Source: Hyphomicrobium sp. D-2
GTDB taxonomy: Bacteria > Pseudomonadota > Alphaproteobacteria > Rhizobiales > Hyphomicrobiaceae
DNA length: 64,000 nt
Direction of reading: 5' to 3'
Assembly (NCBI RefSeq): GCF_029872155.1
Contig: NZ_JARXLA010000001.1
Span: forward strand, 1-64,000
The position numbers were made by a program, and so were the translations under genes. The notes beneath the pieces are model-generated. The model saw nothing but the letters and a program-made list of their open reading frames with translations, did not search any database and had not been told where the DNA came from. The stretch's first letter is position 1; every line of letters begins with the position of its first letter. Below are positions 37,191 through 46,083 of the stretch, one piece after another.

Positions 37191-37295
37191 CGTCAGCCGT
37201 CAGCCGTCAGCCGTCAGCCGTCAGCCGTCAGCCGTCAGCCGTCAGCCGTCAGCCGTCAGCCGTCAGCCGTCAGCCGTCAGCCGTCAGCCGTCAGC
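37191..37295. repeat. Perfect 15-copy CGTCAGC heptanucleotide array
   Basis: Fifteen uninterrupted copies of CGTCAGC (105 bases). On the minus strand each unit is GCTGACG and carries TGA; the copy nearest the gene supplies the stop codon (37293-37291) of the O-antigen ligase-like gene. The rest form its 3' untranslated region. A unit that is not a multiple of three, perfect identity and this length are the marks of a slippage-prone simple sequence repeat. Confidence 0.97.
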
Positions 37296-39024
37296 TTTCG
37301 CGATCGCCCTTTTTCCATTCCTCCGGCCAGCCTTCCGGAGATGTCCACGTGCGCGTACCAGCGCCGTTGGATCTGGCATCCTTCGACGTCGCAGCGCGGG
37401 GAGGCAGCGTCTCAGCGGACACCTTGGCGTGATGCTCAGGCGCTAACCGGAACGGCCGTTTTCCAGCCGTCCCTCCGGACCTCTGTGGCTTCGGTGCGGA
37501 GCGTGGCTCGGCTGCGCTGGGCGCATCTGCGCGGTCATTTGCCGATCTTGGAGGCGGCATCAGCAGCCCGCATGCCAACGCGAAAACGGCCGCCATTGCC
37601 CCGGTGCGAAGCGGGTAATCGACCAGCGAATGCAGCAACAGCAGGCCAACAATGAGAACCGCCGCGCGCATCAGCGATGTATCGAGAGAGTATTCATCCG
37701 AACGCCGCCACACCGCCACCGCGCGTATGCCAAGCCAGATGATGAATGCCGCGAGGATGAGCGCAGCAAACAGCCCCAGTTCCAGCCAGAACTCGAGCAA
37801 ATCGTTATGGGCCCGGTTAGCGAACGTATTGGGCAGCAGATTTTCAATCTTCTCGTAAACGCCGTAGAGCGATTCAAACGATCCCAATCCCGCGCCGAAC
37901 GGCATCAGCTTGTAAGCTGTTTCGGCTGTGGTCTGAGCAAAGTGCACCCGCGCGTCCTGCAGCGGATCGGCATCGAAACGCTGCATGATGCGGTACAGAG
38001 CGAACTGCGCTCCCAGCACGCTGGCGATCGCGAAAACGGTGGCCAGAATTTTGGTGGTTGAAATGCGGCCCTGCGTCTGACGCGGCGTCATGAACGCCAA
38101 CGCCAGCGCGCCGACCATGGCGACAATGGCCAGCAGCAGGCCCGCGCGTGAACGGGCCATCGATTGGGCGGCAAGCAAAGCGATCATGAGAAGCAGTGCG
38201 GCCGCCAGCAAGGCGACATAAAACGGGCGTCGGCGGCCGAAGGCGATGAAGCGCTGGTGCGCTTCTCCTGCCCACACGGCACTCAGCAGAAAGGCGCAGA
38301 AAAGCAGCGCGGCGTAGTGGTTGCGGTTGGCGAAAAATCCTGTCGCCTCGCTCTGGTTGCTGAAGTCGTAAAAGCGGATTGCGCCCGCGCTGCCAAATGC
38401 GACCTGTGTCAGCCCCAGCACGACCGATGCTGCCGCCACGGCAAGCACGATGAGGGTCAACGTCCTGCGCTGCAGCGCGTCGAGTTGGCAAACGGCTAGA
38501 AATATCGACGCCGGAACCACAAGCGAGAGCAGGCTGGCATAGGTTTCGGATGGCGCAACGCTGAGCGGTCGCCAGGGAAGTTCGACACCTAAAGTCCGAT
38601 ACGTCTCGACGATCGTTTCTCTGCCTGGCAATGCCTGCCAGATTTCCGGCGGCAGTGGGATCAGCTGTGCAGCCGTAACAGCGGCCAGCAGCGCCAGCAG
38701 CAGCACCGGAACGAGGTTGATCCAGCGCTGCGCATTGGCTGCGGGCGCAGGCGACCATTGCCACAGCGCCAACGCGAGCAGCGGAATGGACATGAGCTGC
38801 AGTATCAGGTCGGAGGCCAGCCGCGGCCGTGACGCGCCGCCGATGAGAAGCGCGGCCAGCAAGACGAAACTGCATCCCCAGAACAGGAGATTTCGGGGCG
38901 GAGATGAAGACCGCACTATTTGGCTGCCGTTCTGTCGCCGCGGTAAATCGCGGTCGGTATGGATGAGCTGGCGCAGCCGCTGGCGAACGCCTCTGCAAGC
39001 CGCCGAGGACTGCGCGATGCGCAA
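37291..39024 (-). CDS. O-antigen ligase/polymerase (Wzy_C) family protein
   Basis: 577 residues. About ten membrane helices, with the Wzy_C periplasmic region containing SNQSEATGFFANRNHYAALLFC and PNTFANRAHNDLLEFWLELG, the conserved pattern of O-antigen ligases and exopolysaccharide polymerases. The ~100-residue C-terminal tail is cytoplasmic, basic and Pro/Ala-rich (SAAEPRSAPKPQRSGGTAGK). It is the second such protein in the locus. Its stop codon lies in the CGTCAGC array. The N-terminal start is uncertain; a later start before NLLFWGCSFVLLAALL is possible. Confidence 0.88.
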   Translation of the reverse strand: MRIAQSSAACRGVRQRLRQLIHTDRDLPRRQNGSQIVRSSSPPRNLLFWGCSFVLLAALLIGGASRPRLASDLILQLMSIPLLALALWQWSPAPAANAQRWINLVPVLLLALLAAVTAAQLIPLPPEIWQALPGRETIVETYRTLGVELPWRPLSVAPSETYASLLSLVVPASIFLAVCQLDALQRRTLTLIVLAVAAASVVLGLTQVAFGSAGAIRFYDFSNQSEATGFFANRNHYAALLFCAFLLSAVWAGEAHQRFIAFGRRRPFYVALLAAALLLMIALLAAQSMARSRAGLLLAIVAMVGALALAFMTPRQTQGRISTTKILATVFAIASVLGAQFALYRIMQRFDADPLQDARVHFAQTTAETAYKLMPFGAGLGSFESLYGVYEKIENLLPNTFANRAHNDLLEFWLELGLFAALILAAFIIWLGIRAVAVWRRSDEYSLDTSLMRAAVLIVGLLLLHSLVDYPLRTGAMAAVFALACGLLMPPPRSANDRADAPSAAEPRSAPKPQRSGGTAGKRPFRLAPEHHAKVSAETLPPRAATSKDARSNGAGTRTWTSPEGWPEEWKKGDRES

Positions 39025-39460
39025 CAGTCGATGCAGGCCTGCTGCGGTGATCCTGTCAGCAATACGGGTGTGTCGACGGCTGGGTTAAAGCCGGGTGGAC
39101 CAATAAAATAGAGCATGTATCTCGGGCGCTAAAAATAATTCAGGAAAAATGGCATCGATAATCGGTCAGAGAAAGCGATTTGACCTTCGATGGTGTGGAA
39201 ATGCAACCGAAACTAGGCGTTGTTTGGGCGCGCGCCTGACTGACCGGCGATCTGGCACAAGGGTGAAGCAAACGCCTACCGCGCCCATGCCCTCGACATC
39301 GGGGGGCACGCTGTTTCTCTTCAAAGGCGAGGCAGCAATGCAAGGGCTGCCCCAAGCCGCAGCGCCTGTAAATGAAAACGCCGGACCGATATCAATCGGT
39401 CCGGCGTTGTTGCGTTAGGTCGTCGTGCTGCTGGCAGCATCGGGCAGCGGTGCCATCGGC
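39025..39460. other. Gap without a convincing gene
   Basis: 436 bases between the ligase-like gene start and the hydrolase stop codon. An 89-codon plus-strand frame (39149-39418) crosses the terminator hairpin and has poor composition, so I reject it. Only the terminator at 39377-39408 is recognised. Confidence 0.5.
39377..39408 (-). terminator. Terminator of the secreted hydrolase gene
   Basis: AACGCCGGACCGAT (39377-39390) and ATCGGTCCGGCGTT (39395-39408) form a perfect 14-base stem with a four-base loop. Read on the minus strand it is followed by a T run (GTTTTCATTT). It lies about 50 bases past the hydrolase stop codon. Confidence 0.85.
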
Positions 39461-41608
39461 TTATGGCGCCGTGCCGGTTGCGGTTGGTGCCGCCGCTGGC
39501 TGTTGCGCCGTTGGCGTTTCCGACGCTGGGTCCGCGGCCGGGCTATCCGTTGCGGGTGCTTCTCGCCGCCAGCGCGGCGGCGGCAGCTTGCGGTCGAAAC
39601 CTTCCTTCACCTTTTCCTTCGCGTCGGCCAGCAGGCCTTCCGGGTTGGCCTCCCAGTACTTCTTGTTCGAAACACCGACGTAGGGCTTGGCAGTAAACAG
39701 CTTGCCTTCCGGATCGCGCTTGCTCGGATCGCCCGACGGCTTGCCGGTGATGACGGCCTGGATGTCGTTCAGGATCACTTTGTCGTCCACGTAGTCGGAG
39801 TGGGTGTAGGTGAAGAACTTCCAGAAGTCATACTTCGGCGGTGTCTTGTCGATGACATAGACGTTGCTGGCGTTCACATACAGCGGTTCGCCCCACGGCA
39901 CGTGGCCGCCGGCGCGATCGTTCAGGCCGCGCAGCAGCGAGGAAAGCCACAGCACCCAGTCGCCACCGGAAGTGTAGATCGTCACCCGCTCGGCAAGCTT
40001 GGCCCAGGTGTTGATCTTGGTGTTGAACACCGCCGCTGAAACGTCCGGCGCCGCAAATACAACCTGCCCGAGGCGCAGCGTGCCTTCATCCTGACGGCGG
40101 CCGTCGAGGATGGAGCGGATCGAGCCCATCACGCGCATCAGCTTCTGCGAACCCATTGAGTGGGCAACAATATCAAGCGTGCGGATGTTGTTGTCGCGCA
40201 GGATGGCGGCAATGAACGCCTGCAGTGAGCCCTCGGCTTCCTCGGCGTTGTCGGCATCCTGCAGATAGCGCAGCGAGCTGCGCACGCTGGGCCAGGAAAA
40301 CATATAGACGCGGCCCTTGTAGTCGGCGCCGCCCGCAATCTGTGCTGTGGCCTGCAATGCCTCGTAGAACGAGTTATTGTAACCATGGATAACCAGCAGC
40401 GCGTGCGTCGCATCTTCCGCCGCTGCGGTATCGACGATGCGCACATAATTTTCGGTGCTGCGGTCAATCGGATCGGTCAGCAATTTGATGCGTGCGTTGG
40501 CCGCCCGCGCACCGCCCTGCCATGCGCCACGGTAGGTGTTGTTGCCGCTTGAGAGCGACATGCGCGGGTTCACCTGTATGCAGCCGATGGTGAGCTTGTC
40601 GCTGGGGGCGTTGGCGAACATCGTCGTCATGTCGCCCTTGGGGTCGGCGATGGCGCGCGTTGTTGCAAACACCACGCGCACACCACCACGTCGGGCGCGA
40701 CGCTGCGGGCCAAATACGCACTCTCGCGTCGTCAGCTCCTGCCAGCCGTTCTGGTCGTAGAAGTCAGATGCAACGATGTTGAACACGGCCCGCGCGATCA
40801 GCGACCATGCAACTTCGGTTTCCGTCGGTGGGCGCGCGCCTGCCAGTCCGGCGGTGAACAGTTTGGCGATCTGTTTCTGGACCTTCTCAAGCTTCGCTGC
40901 GGCCAAGATTTCCGGCGGCGGCACAAAATCCGCCGGTGGGCGCATATCAAAGCGGATGTAGATGCCGCGCTGGCCGCCCTGATATTCGAAGTTCATGTTG
41001 TGGAAGTAGTAGCGGTTGCCCCAGCGGTTGCCGGCGCCCTCCGCAATCACCTCAGAGCCGGAGTTATGCAGATAGGTAAGCGTCAGTGCGTTGTAGGCCT
41101 GGAAGCCGCGCGTGAACGAGCTGGTGGAGGATTCGCGGCTTGAGACGCGGAACACATCGATGGCGACGCGGCTTTTGCCGGGGTGATCGTATTCTTGCCA
41201 GGTCGTGTTGGAGGGCTTGGGTTCCGGCGGCAGCAGCCCGGCCGGGAATGTCATCTTCAGGTTGTTGACCGGATTGATGACCTGCTTGAAGCCGATGAAC
41301 TTATAGACCGCATTGTTGTTGTGCTTCAGGATGGCGCACTCGGCCTCGGTCAGCACCGCGTCCTCGCCGCCGGGCAGCGCGTTGGCGGTGCGGAAATCAG
41401 TGATGGCCTCGCGCAGCATCTTTTCGTTGGCGCGGCCGATCTCGGCGGCCAGGAAGCCGGACAGAATAAGATGGCGCTGAAGCTCCTTGTCGCGGAGCTG
41501 GAGGTCCAGGTCGTCGCCCGCGGGGCAGGCAGCCATGGCCATGGACGGAAGTGCGGCAACCGCAATGGCGGCCACAACGCTGGCACAGAGCGACGCAAAG
41601 TACTTCAT
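39461..41608 (-). CDS. Secreted alpha/beta hydrolase, DUF900-type
   Basis: 715 residues from ATG 41608 (MKYFASLCASVVAAIAVAALP), chosen because it gives a signal peptide ending SMAMA and has GGGGGA upstream; a longer frame to 41866 would mask the signal. The C-terminal half is a DUF900-like serine hydrolase: VRVVFATTRAIADPKGD, ALLVIHGYNNSFYEAL, nucleophile in DIVAHSMGSQKLM. The N-terminal ~300 residues are not recognised. The tail is Ala/Pro/Thr-rich. It probably acts in the periplasm or outside the cell as an esterase or lipase; substrate unknown. Single gene. Confidence 0.85.
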   Translation of the reverse strand: MKYFASLCASVVAAIAVAALPSMAMAACPAGDDLDLQLRDKELQRHLILSGFLAAEIGRANEKMLREAITDFRTANALPGGEDAVLTEAECAILKHNNNAVYKFIGFKQVINPVNNLKMTFPAGLLPPEPKPSNTTWQEYDHPGKSRVAIDVFRVSSRESSTSSFTRGFQAYNALTLTYLHNSGSEVIAEGAGNRWGNRYYFHNMNFEYQGGQRGIYIRFDMRPPADFVPPPEILAAAKLEKVQKQIAKLFTAGLAGARPPTETEVAWSLIARAVFNIVASDFYDQNGWQELTTRECVFGPQRRARRGGVRVVFATTRAIADPKGDMTTMFANAPSDKLTIGCIQVNPRMSLSSGNNTYRGAWQGGARAANARIKLLTDPIDRSTENYVRIVDTAAAEDATHALLVIHGYNNSFYEALQATAQIAGGADYKGRVYMFSWPSVRSSLRYLQDADNAEEAEGSLQAFIAAILRDNNIRTLDIVAHSMGSQKLMRVMGSIRSILDGRRQDEGTLRLGQVVFAAPDVSAAVFNTKINTWAKLAERVTIYTSGGDWVLWLSSLLRGLNDRAGGHVPWGEPLYVNASNVYVIDKTPPKYDFWKFFTYTHSDYVDDKVILNDIQAVITGKPSGDPSKRDPEGKLFTAKPYVGVSNKKYWEANPEGLLADAKEKVKEGFDRKLPPPRWRREAPATDSPAADPASETPTAQQPAAAPTATGTAP

Positions 41609-41844
41609 ATGCAATTGGTCCCCCAACATAATCGCGTCCGCGAGCCTAATTCGCCTGCGGGCGGAGTCAATTCCGGTTGCCAGGTCAGCCCGGTGGCCGT
41701 TGGCGATCACCACCGGTCTTTCTGCCGCAAGCCTAAGCCCGAAAAATGACGGCCCATGGCGGCCCATGGGGTGCGGCGTGGAAGAAGTTGGGGAGAGGGG
41801 CCTGAAGGCTTGTAAGCGGAGGCGGCAGCAGCCATAATCAGCGC

Positions 41845-41940
41845 GGGAGGTTGGCGGCGGGCGCATCCCTCGCCAACCGGGTCAGGTCCGGAAGGAAGCA
41901 GCCCTAACGATTAGGACGCGGGTCGTTCGTCAGCCTCCTC
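41845..41940 (+). ncRNA. ffs: Small bacterial SRP RNA (4.5S)
   Basis: The conserved tetraloop/symmetric-loop core CAGGTCCGGAAGGAAGCAGC is at 41884-41903. The 5' GGGAGGTTGGCG arm (41845-41856) pairs with the 3' CGTCAGCCTCCTC end. About 96 nt, no Alu domain. It forms the signal recognition particle with Ffh. Position immediately before dnaX is typical of proteobacteria. Ends are approximate. Confidence 0.95.
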
Positions 41941-42100
41941 TATTATTTCTGCTCACGGGCCGATCGCTTGCCGCTGTGCGACGAGCTGCCCTCCGCGAGG
42001 GCGCGACCTGTCATCCGAGCTAGCTCGGCTGCGCCGGGACGGTCGCCTTGCTCCCATGGCTCATTCGCTGCAATGGCCCATGCGGACCAAAGGTAGAGAC

Positions 42101-44017
42101 ATGGCCGGCAATAATTCTCAAGGTTCGGATCAGGCGCAGGCGGCGGCGAAGCCCTATGTGGTGCTCGCCCGCAAATATCGTCCGCAAAGCTTCGAGGATC
42201 TGATCGGCCAGGAGGCGATGGTGCGCACGTTGCGCAACGCCTTCGCATCGGGTCGCATCGCCCAGGCCTACATGCTCACCGGCGTGCGCGGCGTCGGCAA
42301 GACAACCACCGCGCGCATCGTCGCCCGCGCCCTCAACTATGAAACCGACACCGTCACCGCGCCCACCTTTGACATGCCGGTGCTGGGCAAGCACTGCGCC
42401 GAGATCATCGAGAGCCGCCATCCGGACGTGATCGAGATGGACGCCGCCTCGAACACGGGCGTCGACAACATCCGCGAGCTCATCGAAAGCGCGCGCTACA
42501 AGCCGATCATCGCCCGCACCAAGGTTTTCATCATCGACGAGGTTCACATGCTGTCGAAGGGCGCTTTCAACGCCCTTCTGAAGACGCTGGAAGAACCGCC
42601 CGAGCATGTGAAGTTCATCTTCGCCACGACCGAGATCCGCAAGGTTCCGGTCACGGTGCTGTCGCGCACGCAGCGCTTCGATCTGCGCCGCGTCGACGTG
42701 CCGGAGCTGGCCGCGCACTTCACCGGCATCGTCACCAAGGAAGGCGCCACCGCCGAACCCGACGCGCTGGGGCTGATTTCCCGCGCGGCTGAAGGTTCGG
42801 TGCGCGATGGCCTGTCGCTGCTCGATCAGGCGATTGCGATGGGGCAGGGCAACGTCGGCGTTGAAGCCGTACGCGCCATGCTGGGCCTTGCAGATCGCGG
42901 CCGCATCTTCGACCTGCTGGAACATGTGTTCCGAGGCGACGCCAAAGCCGCGCTGCTGGCGCTGGATGACATGCACCGCGACGGCGCCGATCCGGTGCAG
43001 CTTGTCGCCGATCTGGCCGAGGCGGTGCACACCGCAACGCGCATCAAGGCGGTTGGCTCGGATGCCGGCAGCGACGGCCTGAGCGCCGAGGAGCGCCGCC
43101 GCGCCGCTGCGCTGGCCGAGCGCCTGTCCACGCCGCTGCTGTCGCGCGCCTGGCAGATGTTGCTGCAGGGCGGCGATGAGGTTGGTCGCGCCGCCAATCC
43201 GCGCGCTGCCGCTGAAATGCTGCTGATCCGCCTCGCCTACACCGCTGATCTGCCCTCGCCGGATGAACTCATCCGCATGCTGGGCGGCGAGGGCGCGCTG
43301 GCGCGTTCATCGCAATCCCCAGCCCCTGCGGGTGGCGCGCCATCGCGCGATGCGCCGCTCAACAGCGCTGCAATGCCGCCCCGGGCAGAACCGTTCACGC
43401 CAACGGCGCGCGAAATACTGGAGCCGTCTTCGGGTTCCGGAGCGCACGTCGATCACGCGACGCCGCCAGCCCGCGCGCCGCTCTCGCCCGCCGACCGGCT
43501 GATTCCATTCGAGGATGATGGCGGCTTCGGCGACGATGACGGTTTTGACGCCGAGTATGACGCATCACTCAACGCGCTGATCGAAGATCAGAACGCGGTT
43601 TCCGCAGCCGTGCCTGCCGCCGATCCGCGCTCGTTCGAGGAAGTCATCGCTCTCATCGGCGAACGCCGCGACATGATGCTGAAGATGAACCTTGAAGACC
43701 GCGTCAGTCTGGTAAAATTCGATGCCAATTCCGGCGCGATCGATTTGTTCTTGCTGCCCGGCGCGCCGCCTCAGATCGCCAACGAACTGCGCGAAAAGCT
43801 GAACGCCTGGACGGGCCGCAAATGGGTTGTCGTACTGTCGCGCGAAAAGGGTGCGCGTCCCGTTGGCGAGGTCAATCGCGAGCGTGAGGCAGTCGAGATC
43901 GAGGCACTCAAGGCCCACCCGGCCGTGAAGGCAGTGTTTGGGCATTTTCCGGACGCGAAGATATCAAGCATCCGTCCGTTGCCGCGCAGCGAACAAAACA
44001 AGTCGCGCACCGGATAA
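42101..44017 (+). CDS. dnaX: DNA polymerase III gamma/tau subunit
   Basis: 638 residues from ATG 42101 (MAGNNSQGSDQAQAAAKPYVV) with AAGG upstream; a start at 42056 is unnecessary. The clamp-loader ATPase has LTGVRGVGKTTTARIVARAL, IIDEVHMLSKGAFNALLKTLEEP and FATTEIRKVPVTVLSRTQRF. The four-Cys zinc module of enteric DnaX is absent; only one Cys (GKHCAEIIESRHPD) remains, as in related Hyphomicrobiales proteins. Acidic middle and C-terminal tau-like domain (about 520-638) follow. Precedes ybaB by 26 bases. Confidence 0.96.
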   Translation: MAGNNSQGSDQAQAAAKPYVVLARKYRPQSFEDLIGQEAMVRTLRNAFASGRIAQAYMLTGVRGVGKTTTARIVARALNYETDTVTAPTFDMPVLGKHCAEIIESRHPDVIEMDAASNTGVDNIRELIESARYKPIIARTKVFIIDEVHMLSKGAFNALLKTLEEPPEHVKFIFATTEIRKVPVTVLSRTQRFDLRRVDVPELAAHFTGIVTKEGATAEPDALGLISRAAEGSVRDGLSLLDQAIAMGQGNVGVEAVRAMLGLADRGRIFDLLEHVFRGDAKAALLALDDMHRDGADPVQLVADLAEAVHTATRIKAVGSDAGSDGLSAEERRRAAALAERLSTPLLSRAWQMLLQGGDEVGRAANPRAAAEMLLIRLAYTADLPSPDELIRMLGGEGALARSSQSPAPAGGAPSRDAPLNSAAMPPRAEPFTPTAREILEPSSGSGAHVDHATPPARAPLSPADRLIPFEDDGGFGDDDGFDAEYDASLNALIEDQNAVSAAVPAADPRSFEEVIALIGERRDMMLKMNLEDRVSLVKFDANSGAIDLFLLPGAPPQIANELREKLNAWTGRKWVVVLSREKGARPVGEVNREREAVEIEALKAHPAVKAVFGHFPDAKISSIRPLPRSEQNKSRTG

Positions 44018-44043
44018 CAACTTTTCTCAGCGGAGCTAGCGAG

Positions 44044-44364
44044 ATGAAAGACCTGATGGGCATGATGAAGCAGGTGGGCCAGATGCAGGCACGCGTGCAG
44101 AAAATGCAGGAAGAGCTGGCGTTGATGGAAATCGAAGGCCAGTCCGGTGGTGGCCTCGTCAAAATCACGCTGACAGGCAAGGGTGATGTGCGTCGCGTGC
44201 AGATCGATCCAAGTCTGGCCAAGCCCGACGAGGTCGAAATCCTTGAAGATCTCATCGTCGCTGCGTCGGCTGATGCCAAGAGCAAGCTCGACGCCGCGAT
44301 GCAGGAGAAGATGCAGGAAGTAACGGGTGGCATTGCGCTGCCCCCCGGTTTGAACCTGTTTTAA
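44044..44364 (+). CDS. ybaB: YbaB/EbfC nucleoid-associated protein
   Basis: 106 residues: MKDLMGMMKQVGQMQARVQKMQEEL then the beta region VKITLTGKGDVRRVQIDPSLA and helical end, all typical. DNA-binding dimer. Co-transcribed with dnaX. In many proteobacteria recR follows; here PEBP and dipeptidase genes follow instead. Confidence 0.95.
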   Translation: MKDLMGMMKQVGQMQARVQKMQEELALMEIEGQSGGGLVKITLTGKGDVRRVQIDPSLAKPDEVEILEDLIVAASADAKSKLDAAMQEKMQEVTGGIALPPGLNLF

Positions 44365-44418
44365 ACCGTGCCGCTCCGCAGCGATTGAGGTCACGCGCAC
44401 AGCTAAAGGGAGACGGCC

Positions 44419-44889
44419 ATGGCACTCGGCATCTCAGCTCCGGCGTTTCAGGATGGCGGCGAAATTCCAGCCGCCTTCACCTGCGAGGGCCGTGATCTGT
44501 CACCTGCGCTGACATTCTCCGGCGTACCCGCCGAGGCGAAGAGCCTGGCGTTGATCGTCGATGATCCCGATGCGCCCGATCCCGCTGCGCCGAAAATGAC
44601 ATACGTGCATTGGGTGCTGTTCGATCTGCCGCCCGATACGCCGGGGTTGCCTGAAGGCGTCACGTCGTTGCCGGCTGGCGCGAAAGATGGCCTCAACGAC
44701 TGGAAGCGCACCGGTTATGGCGGCCCGTGCCCGCCGATCGGCCGCCACCGTTACTTCTTCAAGCTCTACGCACTGGATACAACGCTTTCGCATCTCGATC
44801 GGCCGACCAAGGCTGAACTTCTGGCGGCGATGCAGGGGCATGTGCTGGCGGAAGCGCAGATCGTCGGCACCTATCAGAAAGCCGGCTGA
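44419..44889 (+). CDS. YbhB/YbcL-type PEBP (Raf kinase inhibitor-like) protein
   Basis: 156 residues. The PEBP fold is shown by PAAFTCEGRDLSPALTFSG, DDPDAPDPAAPKMTYVHWVL and GYGGPCPPIGRHRYFFKLYAL (ligand-binding D-P-D and G-x-PCPP-x-G-x-HRY motifs). No signal peptide, so cytoplasmic. The bacterial role of this family is poorly defined. GGGAGAC seven bases before the ATG. The next gene starts two bases after its stop codon. Confidence 0.93.
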   Translation: MALGISAPAFQDGGEIPAAFTCEGRDLSPALTFSGVPAEAKSLALIVDDPDAPDPAAPKMTYVHWVLFDLPPDTPGLPEGVTSLPAGAKDGLNDWKRTGYGGPCPPIGRHRYFFKLYALDTTLSHLDRPTKAELLAAMQGHVLAEAQIVGTYQKAG

Positions 44890-44891
44890 CG

Positions 44892-45683
44892 ATGGTGCGT
44901 CGGCAGAATGTGCTGGATGACGCGCGATGCGCATTGCTGTTAGCAATGTGTTTTGCTGGTCTGGCGTTCGGCACCAATTCCGCCGCTGCTGAATATAAAT
45001 CTCCGCACAAATCATTCGTCGACGCTCGATCGCTCATTCCCGATCTCGTCGTCGAAATGCGTTATGTGACGGCGCAGAATTTCGTCGGCAAACCGATTCC
45101 CGGTTACAACGGCGCGCGCTGTCTGCTGACGCATCGCGCCGCCAAGGCGTTGCAGTGCGCGGCGGATGCGCTGCGCCCGCGCGGCTATGCCATCAAGGTC
45201 TATGATTGTTATCGTCCGCAGCGGGCGGTGAATGCCTTTGTCAACTGGGGGCGCAATCTGCGCGACCAGAAGATGAAGCAGGCGTATTATCCAGAAGTCG
45301 ATAAGCGCAACCTGTTCCGTGACAGTTTCATTTCATCGCGCTCCGGCCACAGCCGCGGCAGCACGATCGATCTCTCCATCGTGCCGGCGGCAAAGCCCGC
45401 TGTGCCGTTTGAGGCTGGTGACAACGTTGTGCGCGCCTGCGATTCCAGCAGTGGCAGACGCACCGATGACGGCAGCGTCGATATGGGAACGGGTTTCGAT
45501 TGTTTTTCAACGCTGTCGCATACGCGATCGCAGAAGGTCAGCGACGTACAACGCCAGAACCGCACCATTCTGCGCGACGCCATGTCGGCGTGTGGCTTCC
45601 GCAACCTTTATAGCGAGTGGTGGCATTACACCCTGCGCAACGAGCCCTATCCGAACACTTATTTCGACTTCCCGGTGGAATAG
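44892..45683 (+). CDS. M15-family D-Ala-D-Ala dipeptidase, DdpX/VanX-like
   Basis: 263 residues with an N-terminal signal peptide (about 1-33; LLLAMCFAGLAFGTNSAAA), so likely periplasmic. Zinc/catalytic motifs: RSGHSRGSTIDLSIV (H...D) and SEWWHYTLRN (E-x-x-H). Substrate contact region YDCYRPQRAVNAFVNW. Would cleave D-Ala-D-Ala released in peptidoglycan turnover. Exported location differs from cytoplasmic VanX and fits a recycling role. Two bases after the PEBP gene, so in the same operon as dnaX-ybaB or a sub-operon. Confidence 0.9.
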   Translation: MVRRQNVLDDARCALLLAMCFAGLAFGTNSAAAEYKSPHKSFVDARSLIPDLVVEMRYVTAQNFVGKPIPGYNGARCLLTHRAAKALQCAADALRPRGYAIKVYDCYRPQRAVNAFVNWGRNLRDQKMKQAYYPEVDKRNLFRDSFISSRSGHSRGSTIDLSIVPAAKPAVPFEAGDNVVRACDSSSGRRTDDGSVDMGTGFDCFSTLSHTRSQKVSDVQRQNRTILRDAMSACGFRNLYSEWWHYTLRNEPYPNTYFDFPVE

Positions 45684-45747
45684 TCAGTAACCGTTGCCAT
45701 CTATGTTCATGGATACCTGTTGAGGCTTGAACGGCGAGGAACCGTAA

Positions 45748-45954
45748 ATGGCATTTGAAGCGTTGAAGGCGGAAGTCGGTTTGTTGTTCACGCAAATGCA
45801 GAACGAGCCGACCGATCGGCACGAGCTTTATCTGCAGCTGACGGAAAAGCTGAACGAGCTGAAGGCTTTCGGTATGCCGTTGCCGCAGGATCTGGTCGAG
45901 ATGGAAAAAAATCTTGAGGCAGAGTTCGCGGCCGAGAAACGCGAAGCCCAATAG
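45748..45954 (+). CDS. Small conserved cytoplasmic protein
   Basis: 68 residues: MAFEALKAEVGLLFTQMQNEP then a helical, acidic C-terminus (LVEMEKNLEAEFAAEKREAQ). GAGGA lies upstream. Composition and length resemble a small conserved protein of Hyphomicrobiales; no domain or function recognised. It precedes the 53-base tandem repeat. Confidence 0.75.
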   Translation: MAFEALKAEVGLLFTQMQNEPTDRHELYLQLTEKLNELKAFGMPLPQDLVEMEKNLEAEFAAEKREAQ

Positions 45955-45973
45955 CGCACCGTTGGCTGCCCCC

Positions 45974-46080
45974 CAATCATGCACCGGCGGCCGGCTCCCC
46001 GAAGGCAGTCGCCGGTGCCAAGAAGACAATCATGCGCCAGCGGCCGGCTCCGCGAAGCGGTGTCGCTGGCGCGAAAGAAA
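45974..46080. repeat. 53-base tandem duplication, each unit a hairpin with compensating changes
   Basis: Units at about 45974-46026 and 46027-46080 both begin CAATCATGC. In unit 1 GCACCGGCG (45981-45989) pairs with CGCCGGTGC (46010-46018). In unit 2 GCGCCAGCG (46034-46042) pairs with CGCTGGCGC (46064-46072). The stem bases differ between units but pairing is kept. It lies between convergent genes, so it may end both transcripts or belong to a dispersed palindromic repeat family. Confidence 0.85.
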
Positions 46081-46083
46081 TAC

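Noticed and set aside
37191-37295. CGTCAGC array as a CRISPR
   Set aside because: Units are seven bases with no spacers; it is a simple sequence repeat.
37874-38998. Long alternate minus-strand frame inside the O-antigen ligase-like gene
   Set aside because: Arg/Ala-rich text without membrane helices; the other frame has the Wzy_C motifs.
39149-39418. 89-codon plus-strand frame
   Set aside because: It runs through the terminator hairpin and lacks any family sign.
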